From contig JAQPZY010001688.1 in the NCBI GenBank assembly GCA_029931535.1, positions 1,146,501 to 1,210,500 on the forward strand: a stretch of 64,000 nt of DNA, given 5' to 3'. The notes under the pieces are model-generated. The model was not told the origin of the DNA, did no database searches, and saw only the letters and a list, made by a program, of their open reading frames with translations. A program made the translations under genes and the position numbers. Positions 57,776 through 64,000 of this stretch are shown here, piece by piece. The DNA comes from Margaritifera margaritifera. Its lineage: Eukaryota > Mollusca > Bivalvia > Unionida > Margaritiferidae. Position 1 is the first letter of the stretch; each line of letters opens with the position of its first letter.

Positions 57776-59965
57776 TCAAAATATTCCTTTAACATATTTA
57801 TATGACAAAGTTGTTTCTGTTTCCGTCTCCCAGGAGTGTTTAATGATATAATTTAAGTCATTTACTTTCTTTTCAACGGTATAAGGACCATACAATTTAG
57901 CCTGAAGAGGATTCTGAGGTATGGGAAAGAGAGCCAGAACTTTGTCACCAGGTTTAAAACTCCTTTCCTGTGAATTTCTGTCATACCTTAATTTCATTTT
58001 TGACTGGGTAGTGTGAAGATTAGTTCTTGCTACTTCACAGGCCTTTGCCAACTTGTATTTGAAATCAGAGACATAATCAAGAAGATTAATCTTTGAATCT
58101 TCATTTGAAAGAAGTTTCTCTTTCAATAATTTCAATGGTCCACGGACAGTATGACCAAAAACTAGTTCAAAGGGACTAAAACCCAACGACTCTTGAACTG
58201 ATTCCCTAACAGCAAACAACAACAAATGAACACCCTCATCCCAATCCTTTTCTGTATCAAAGCAATATGATCGAATCATATTCTTCAAAGTTTGATGAAA
58301 TCTTTCCAAAGCACCTTGACTTTTAGGGTGATAGGCAGAAGATTTAAACTGTTGGATGCCTAATTCATGCATAACTTGTTGGAAAATTCCAGACATAAAA
58401 TTTGACCCTTGATCTGACTGGACAGATTTGGGAAGGCCAACAAGTGTAAAAAACTTCACCAAAGCTTTCACAATAGTTTTAGTTTTTATATTTCTCAGAG
58501 GAATTGCTTCTGGAAATCTTGTAGATGTACACATGATGGTCAACAAGTATTGGTTGCCTAACTTGGTTTTAGGTAAAGGACCAACACAGTCTACCATTAT
58601 TCTACTAAATGGTTCATCAAATGCAGGAATAGGTTGCAGATGAGCCTTAGGTATCTTCTGATTGGGTTTTCCTACCATTTGACAAGTGTGACAAGATCTG
58701 CAGTATTTAGAAACATCACTTTTGAGTTTCGGCCAATAAAAATGATTCAAGATCTTGTGATAAGTCTTACGGACTCCTAAATGACCAGCCAAAGGAGTTT
58801 CATGGGCTAAATTAAGAATTTCCTGTCGATATGACTTAGGAACAACAATTTGATAGCTCACTGACCACTCATCACCAGCGGGTACATCAGGTGGTCTCCA
58901 TTTCCTCATAAGGACCCCATTTTTCACAAAGTAACACACTGGAACTTGTGTGGCTTCAGTTTCACTAATAGCCCTCTGAAACAAACAAGATATCTCGGGA
59001 TCTTGCTCCTGTTCAACGGCAAGGGATTGTCGTTTGTCATCCTGATTAGAACAAAGAGAATGAGTTGCCAAAAGAGGATCACTGTGATCAATACCGTTTG
59101 ATTGATCAATACCTGAGGAAAAAGTGACCTCATCAAAAGACTGACCAATACATGTGTCAGCTAAAGGAATAATATCCTGATCAACATCACTCTCAAGAGC
59201 TCTTTTTGCCATAGCTCTAGTAACTGCACAAGCAGGGTACAAATCAGGGATTTCAGTTTCGACAGGATCAACTTTCTGATCCAAACAAGGCTTGTCAGTT
59301 ACAAGTGGATTAAACACAACCTTATCTCCAGCTAGGTCATTGCCTAGTAATAAATGAACACCCTCTATGGGTAAAGAAGTCACTGCCCCAACAGTCACAG
59401 GTCCAGAAACTAAGTCTGATGCCAAATTTACACAATGAAGAGGAACATTTACAAAGCCGCACTCTACTCCCTGAACAAGAACACTTTCACTTGAAGAAGA
59501 CTCCTCAGACAAAGGCAAAGTACCTGACAATAAAAGACTCTGAGAAGCTCCAGTGTCCCTTAATATTTTAATTGGGATAGGCTTGGCAGAATCACCAATA
59601 AGTGATATAGAACCTTCTGACATGAATGGTTCATAAGCCTCCAAAATAGAATCAGACTGGGATTTGTTTGACCCAACAAATGTATTGCTTTCAATACAAG
59701 ACCGTGACCTTGACCTCGTAGAAATAAGAGCATTTGGAAAAGCTCTGTCTTTACTCTGTTGCTTATTTTTCAACTTGAAGCAATCAGAAATAACGTGTCC
59801 TTTTATTTTACAATAAGTGCACGTAGGAAGAGATAAGGATTTCTGATCAGTCTTATCAGATGTTTGATTCCTAACAGTTGTGCTGTTGTGAAATTTGGAA
59901 GTACTCAAATGAGATTGAAATGGTTTTTTTACCAGAAAACTGCTGAGAGGACGACTTATTGCCAA
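57776..59965 (-). CDS. pol: zinc knuckle - aspartic protease - integrase polyprotein
   Basis: Frame of 729 codons. Residues 49-62 form a CCHC knuckle (CTYCKIKGHVISDC). The protease active site ILRDTGASQSLLL is at about 134-146. Integrase follows: HHCC zinc region LAGHLGVRKTYHKILNHFYW and KYCRSCHTCQ; catalytic core MVDCVGPLPKTK (first Asp), VQSDQGSNFMSG (second Asp), HPKSQGALERFHQTLK (Glu); and C-terminal FKPGDKVLALFP with LYGPYTVEKKVNDLNY, a GPY/F-type module. The frame is +1 relative to gag, overlapping it by about 95 bases. The last ~25 codons after NDLNYIIK look out of frame, with a one-base indel near 57845, so the end of this ORF and its junction with RT are damaged or frameshift-dependent. 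Confidence 0.93.
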   Translation of the reverse strand: MAISRPLSSFLVKKPFQSHLSTSKFHNSTTVRNQTSDKTDQKSLSLPTCTYCKIKGHVISDCFKLKNKQQSKDRAFPNALISTRSRSRSCIESNTFVGSNKSQSDSILEAYEPFMSEGSISLIGDSAKPIPIKILRDTGASQSLLLSGTLPLSEESSSSESVLVQGVECGFVNVPLHCVNLASDLVSGPVTVGAVTSLPIEGVHLLLGNDLAGDKVVFNPLVTDKPCLDQKVDPVETEIPDLYPACAVTRAMAKRALESDVDQDIIPLADTCIGQSFDEVTFSSGIDQSNGIDHSDPLLATHSLCSNQDDKRQSLAVEQEQDPEISCLFQRAISETEATQVPVCYFVKNGVLMRKWRPPDVPAGDEWSVSYQIVVPKSYRQEILNLAHETPLAGHLGVRKTYHKILNHFYWPKLKSDVSKYCRSCHTCQMVGKPNQKIPKAHLQPIPAFDEPFSRIMVDCVGPLPKTKLGNQYLLTIMCTSTRFPEAIPLRNIKTKTIVKALVKFFTLVGLPKSVQSDQGSNFMSGIFQQVMHELGIQQFKSSAYHPKSQGALERFHQTLKNMIRSYCFDTEKDWDEGVHLLLFAVRESVQESLGFSPFELVFGHTVRGPLKLLKEKLLSNEDSKINLLDYVSDFKYKLAKACEVARTNLHTTQSKMKLRYDRNSQERSFKPGDKVLALFPIPQNPLQAKLYGPYTVEKKVNDLNYIIKHSWETETETTLSYKYVKGIF

Positions 59966-61028
59966 ATGAAATTTTGTGAGTCAAGGAATAATCATCAGCC
60001 ATACGAGCAGCATTTTCCAAAGTTTCCACATTCTGCTCGTCAAGATAGGTTTTAACATCACTATGGATACACCTCTTGAACTCTTCAATTAATACGAGCT
60101 GTCGGAGGTTATCATAACCTTGATCAACTTTCTTGGCTGAGCACCACCTATCAAATAGTTGTTCTTTATCCCTTGCAAATTCGACATGAGTTTGTACAGT
60201 TTCTTTTCTACAATTCCTAAACCTTTGTCGATATGCCTCTGGTACCAACTCATAAGCTTTCAAGATGTACTCCTTAACCACATCATAATCAGTGCTTTGT
60301 TGTACTGACAGTGAAATGTAGACTTCACGAGCTTTGCCAATAAGTACACTTTGTAATAACAAAGTCCAATGCTCTCTGGGCCATTTCAAGTTTTCAGCTA
60401 TTTTCTCGAAATGAAGAAAGTATTTATCTACTTCTTTTTCCTGAAAAGGGGGTACTAACCTAATATATCTAGTAACATCAAAACCTGAACTTGTGTTTAA
60501 AGGAGTGGAGTGTGCTCTGTTTGCCAGTTCTAATTCTCTTAATTTAAATTGCATTTCCCTTTCTTCTCTTTGCATCTGCATTTGTATTTGCCTCTCTTCC
60601 TTCTGCATTTGTAGCTGCCTCTCTTCTTTCTCTCTCTCCATCTGCCTCTCTTCTTTCTCTCTCTCCATCTGTATCCGCCTATCTTCTTTCTCTCTCTCCA
60701 TCTGTATCTGCCTCTCTTCTTTCTCTCTCTCTCTCTGAATCTGAAGCTTTGCCAACTCTAAATCCATCTGGTTCTTTAACTCTAATTCCCTTGATTTCCT
60801 GTCAGAACCAGATACAGGCTTTCTCTTCAAACTTAAAGCACTATTTTCAAAAATTCCCTTTCCTACTAAATACTGAATTAAAATAATCTTTATTTCCTGT
60901 TTTGTCAATGATACTTTTGCCTCAGATAGACTGTATTTTCTGGCAAGCTCGAGCAACTCATCCTTTCTCATGCACTCTAATCCCTCCTGGGTAGGTTTTG
61001 AAATGAAATTCTGAACATTAGATGCCAT
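59871..61028 (-). CDS. gag: Gag with SAP-like N-terminus, charged coiled coil and SCAN-like capsid domain
   Basis: The ORF starts at the ATG at 61026-61028, about 140 bases after the primer-binding site, and has 385 codons. Residues ~17-60 (MRKDELLELARKYSLSEAKV, IKIILIQYLVGKGIF) resemble a SAP-type helix-extended-loop motif. Residues ~90-165 are a Glu/Arg/Gln-rich coiled coil built from repeated QMEREKEERQ-type units. Residues ~190-330 are a SCAN-like domain (YFLHFEKIAENLKWPREHWT, AYELVPEAYRQRFRNCRKET, QLFDRWCSAKKV). The natural continuation, including the zinc knuckle, lies in the +1 frame after an A7 run at 59924-59930. The last ~12 codons of this frame are probably not native. Confidence 0.92.
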   Translation of the reverse strand: MASNVQNFISKPTQEGLECMRKDELLELARKYSLSEAKVSLTKQEIKIILIQYLVGKGIFENSALSLKRKPVSGSDRKSRELELKNQMDLELAKLQIQREREKEERQIQMEREKEDRRIQMEREKEERQMEREKEERQLQMQKEERQIQMQMQREEREMQFKLRELELANRAHSTPLNTSSGFDVTRYIRLVPPFQEKEVDKYFLHFEKIAENLKWPREHWTLLLQSVLIGKAREVYISLSVQQSTDYDVVKEYILKAYELVPEAYRQRFRNCRKETVQTHVEFARDKEQLFDRWCSAKKVDQGYDNLRQLVLIEEFKRCIHSDVKTYLDEQNVETLENAARMADDYSLTHKISFGNKSSSQQFSGKKTISISFEYFQISQQHNC

Positions 61029-61168
61029 AGTAAATGCTTGTTGGTTTCACACAAAACACATTTCTCTATATAAAATCTTTGCCAAAGACAAAAAAAATTC
61101 TCTGAGACAAAATCAATATGAATTTCAAAGATAAATTTAATATCTCTAATATGCTTTAAAAAAATTCA

Positions 61169-61186
61169 ATCCCGGACGAGCCCCCA
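61169..61186 (-). promoter_or_regulatory. primer-binding site, tRNA-Pro type
   Basis: On the minus strand TGGGGGCTCGTCCGGGAT lies five bases downstream of the 5' LTR. It is complementary to the 3' end of tRNA-Pro and identical in sequence to the proline primer-binding site known from gammaretroviruses such as murine leukaemia virus. Confidence 0.9.
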
Positions 61187-61191
61187 ATTTC

Positions 61192-61942
61192 TGTTACGAC
61201 TCTATGGTCTAAGAAAAATGTAACAGAAAGAAAGTGAAACCAACAAATCAAGTAAAAATCAACAAGCAATTTATTACTAGATAATTAAAATGAAAAATCA
61301 AAAAGTCACTTACAGTAATGTGTTTTGAAATCCTAATAATCCAATAAGAATGATTGTTTTAATCACAAGTCCTAAATATAGAATGTTCCGAATTCACGGC
61401 TGTGTCCTTGAATGTTATGATGTACTAATGGTCTCCAAAGTCCTGATGTACTAGAAATCTTGATGTGCTGATGTCAAAATGAAGTATTCCAAAATCTCTG
61501 AATAAGTTCACTTAAATTCCAAAATCATTAATTAAAAATCCAAAATCCAAAAGTTTATGAGCACTGTTATAATCCAATGAATATTTAAAATAATTCCTCT
61601 CTTAGAATTTGGAATGAATTTTCACAACTGTAATAGCTCTTTACAAGACTGATGGTAATGTCAAAACTGAATAAATGTCCACCAAACATGGCATATATAA
61701 AGATTGGTCACATGATAGAATGTTCTAGAATATGAGTCATCTTAATGGAATTTTACTTGTAAACAAAATTCAACCTTGACCTTCAAATTGAGAAAACATA
61801 TTGATCAAAACAACCTAATTCAAGGACACTAGTTAAACATGTTTTTCCTGATAAACATTAAGATTTAAGCAAATATTAAAGTGAAGAAACATTTATAATT
61901 TCCTAAAATATTTATAATATTATATAAACATCATACATAACA
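61192..61942 (-). repeat. 5' LTR (right in window), 751 bp
   Basis: Same length and ends as 55357-56107. Transcription would start within it and run toward lower coordinates. No clear promoter element was singled out. Confidence 0.95.
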
Positions 61943-61946
61943 TAAT
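61943..61946. repeat. target-site duplication TAAT (right)
   Basis: Matches 55353-55356. Confidence 0.8.
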
Positions 61947-64000
61947 AGTTTCCAAGCCAAAAAAACATCACGCCAGAATGCATTTTATGTCTTTCTGGAT
62001 AATGTCATTACATTTTCATCTCCTAATAGGAACAGGTATTTAATCTCACATATTTCATACTCAAACAAATTGCCAAATTTTCTATTAGACATTAGAACAC
62101 TCGAATCCATGCTATTTTCAAAGCTAATATAAATTTATCAATGTCTATCCTCGCCAATCCACCTTTAGAAAAGGTTTGATCCATAACCATTCTTTTCACT
62201 TTTTACTGCCATATAAAGGTGAAAAATAATATATTTAATTCCCTGATAACATTTTTCGGAGGATTTGGTAACGAGATAAGCAAATGATTAAGCTTTGGAA
62301 TAATGAAAGTTTTCATAACTGTTATTTTACCAATTTGCGTTAAGGATCACTTTTCCCAATGTTTTAATTTTTTTTAATCATTTCGATTTTATTTTCAAAG
62401 TTCATCTTTACCATTTTATCCAGATCCACCAAAATCTTTATGCCCAATGATGTAAATTCAGTCACCCCCTGTAATTTTAACCTGTGATGAAGTGTTTATG
62501 CACTGTACTTCTTGCTTCCTATCCAAACCGCTCTTGTTTTGGTAATGTCAAGTTTCAGTCCTGAAATCCTTGCAAAGAAGTCTAATACTTCAATTGAGGA
62601 TTTCAGAGATTCAAAAGAGCCATACAAAATTAAAGTGGTATCATCTGCAAACTGTGACAGTAAATATTCTGGTTCTTTTAGCTTGATACGTTTTATATTT
62701 GTATTATTCTTTAATAATATAGACAATATGTCTGCACATAAGAAGAGATATGGGGATATTGGATCACCCTGTCGACAACCTCTGGAAACTTCGAAAAACT
62801 CTGGAAGAAAGCCATTTTGTAAAACTGCCTATGAAATATTACAATAAAAAGTCTTGGCCCAGTGCCTTATACTTGGTCCAAAATTAAAGAAAGTTAGAAC
62901 ATTATGAATAAGTTTCCATGAAATAGATTCAAATGCGTTTTCAAAATCGATTAATAATAGCATACCCGGAATTTGTAACTCTTCTGTAATGTGCATACTA
63001 TAATAAACGATCATTGAATTTTCGCCAATCCAATATATCTTCCTTTTGCAAAACCAACTTGATCGTCAGATAGTATTTCATTCATTACTGACTTCATTCT
63101 TTTGACAATACATCTTGATGCTAATTTGTATACAACATTAAGTAGAGAAATTGGACGCCAGTTCTTTAAGTACTGCTATGGTTTATCCTACTTGGGTATG
63201 CAAGTTATAATGCCTTGTCTCAAAACAGTTGAGAATGATCCAGTTTCATAGGCATCATTATTTGTTTTAAATACAAATTCCCTAATATTAATGGAAAAGA
63301 CTTTTAAAAATTCAGTTGTGAAACCATCTGATCCTGGGCTTTTGCTATTTTTCATACTTTTCAAACAATCTAGTACTTCTGTTTTTGGTAACTTTGCCCT
63401 CTAATCTTAAAGATTGCTCATGGTTAAGCCTAGGAGTTTTATAGTTTTTGAGAAGGTCCTCTAAGTCTATATCTTCTGTCTCATTTCACTCATTATATAG
63501 ATTATTATAATACTCTTTAACTTCCCCTAGAATATCAAATTGACTAGTAATAATTTCATTTTCATCTTTAATTAATTTTGTAATTATTTTATTCACATAG
63601 TTTCTTTTTTCTAGATGGCAAAAGTATCTTGTCGGTTTCTCGCCGTCTTCTACCCATTTTACTCTGGATCTAATAATACTTCCTCTAAGCCTTTCTTTTC
63701 TCATACTTTCAATCTCTTTTTTATACTCCAATATTTCCGAATCATAAGATCCCATGGAACCATTCTCTGAGGACTGTATTTGTCGTACAAATTCATTTTC
63801 CTGTATTAATTTACACTTTTTTTACATGAAGCATATGCAATGCTTTTGCCATGGATTTCCATCAACAATGTATCAAGAAATAATGAATCTGATATAGTCA
63901 ATCTTAGATCTGAATTCAATACATTGTCAATATTTCCACGAGAATCAGTTGAAACCTTTTGCAATTCATGCAATTTTTATTTCATCATAATAGTTTTTAT
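61947..64000 (-). pseudogene. L1/Tx1-like LINE ORF2, reverse transcriptase part (right of the LTR element, runs off window)
   Basis: Minus-strand blocks from the window edge inward: MRKERLRGSIIRSRVKWVED, GEKPTRYFCHLEKRNYVNKI (63690-63600), KNWRPISLLNVVYKLASRC and DDQVGFAKGRYIG (about 63165-63020), then after a frame change GMLLLIDFENAFESISW (motif A, about 62965). Next RGCRQGDPISPYLFLCADIL (about 62790-62730), LSQFADDTTLILYGS (motif C, FADD, about 62660-62620), GLKLDITKTRAVWIGSKK, and at the insertion point FWRDVFLAWKLL. The KNWRPISLLN and GRYIG context is typical of L1/Tx1-type ORF2. At least two frameshifts and one stop show it is inactive. The endonuclease half would lie beyond 64000. Confidence 0.85.

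Larger units (their letters stand above)
55357..61942 (-). mobile_element. young Gypsy-type LTR retrotransposon, Gmr1-like domain order, 6586 bp
   Basis: Two 751-bp LTRs flank gag, protease-integrase and reverse transcriptase-RNase H frames on the minus strand. Along the transcript the order is gag (61028-59871), zinc knuckle-protease-integrase (59965-57776), then RT-RNase H (57649-56246). Integrase lies before reverse transcriptase, the reverse of the usual Ty3/Gypsy order. This is the hallmark of the Gmr1 group of Gypsy elements. RT and integrase sequences are Gypsy-type, with YIDD and a GPY-type integrase tail, not Copia. It is inserted in an L1/Tx1-like LINE in the same orientation with a TAAT duplication. 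The near-identical LTRs indicate recent insertion. Confidence 0.93.

Overview
This window is repeat-dominated genomic DNA from a metazoan, most likely a marine lophotrochozoan such as a mollusc. That host guess is an inference from the mobile-element mixture (jockey/I-like LINEs with RNase H, an RTE-like LINE, an L1/Tx1-like LINE, a Polinton, a Gypsy LTR element) and from AT-rich DNA full of long TA, CA, CT and TATG microsatellites. I recognise no host protein-coding gene, rRNA or tRNA. Almost everything that can be read as protein belongs to mobile elements, and most of it is broken.

Layout. From 1 to 14.8 kb: unannotated AT-rich DNA carrying tandem repeats (22-, 59-, 30- and 27-bp units), a 236-bp hAT-type MITE with a perfect 8-bp target duplication, an internal LINE reverse-transcriptase fragment, and an RTE-like LINE (9.6-11.2 kb) ending in a long TA microsatellite. 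From 14.8 to 26.5 kb: truncated 3' ends of one jockey-like LINE family, a 43-bp satellite split by a pogo/Tigger-type DNA transposon, a palindromic MITE, and a long TATG array. From 26.5 to 45.0 kb: a decayed Polinton (Maverick), with terminal inverted repeats and genes for protein-primed DNA polymerase B, packaging ATPase, retroviral-type integrase, penton-like protein, a basic minor virion protein, major capsid protein and adenain-type protease. Its polymerase gene is split by a nearly full-length jockey-like LINE (28.9-33.6 kb or beyond), and its palm region has been deleted against the ATPase gene. From 45 to 54 kb: more LINE fragments, diverged ~500-bp repeats and microsatellites. From 54.5 kb to the end: an L1/Tx1-like LINE interrupted by a young, nearly intact LTR retrotransposon (55357-61942).

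The two most notable objects are these. (1) The LTR element has Gypsy-type proteins but the order gag - protease - integrase - reverse transcriptase - RNase H. This Ty1/copia-like order in a Ty3/Gypsy-type element is known from the Gmr1 group. Its 751-bp LTRs differ at about seven positions, it has a TAAT target duplication, and its primer-binding site matches tRNA-Pro. (2) The Polinton keeps recognisable virion-protein genes, carries several unidentified small genes, and has long inverted repeats built partly from ~60-bp tandem subunits.

The jockey-like family is represented by at least seven 3' ends sharing a short hairpin motif. Several abut microsatellites that look as if they grew from the element's tail. 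Every retroelement insertion I could orient lies on the minus strand.
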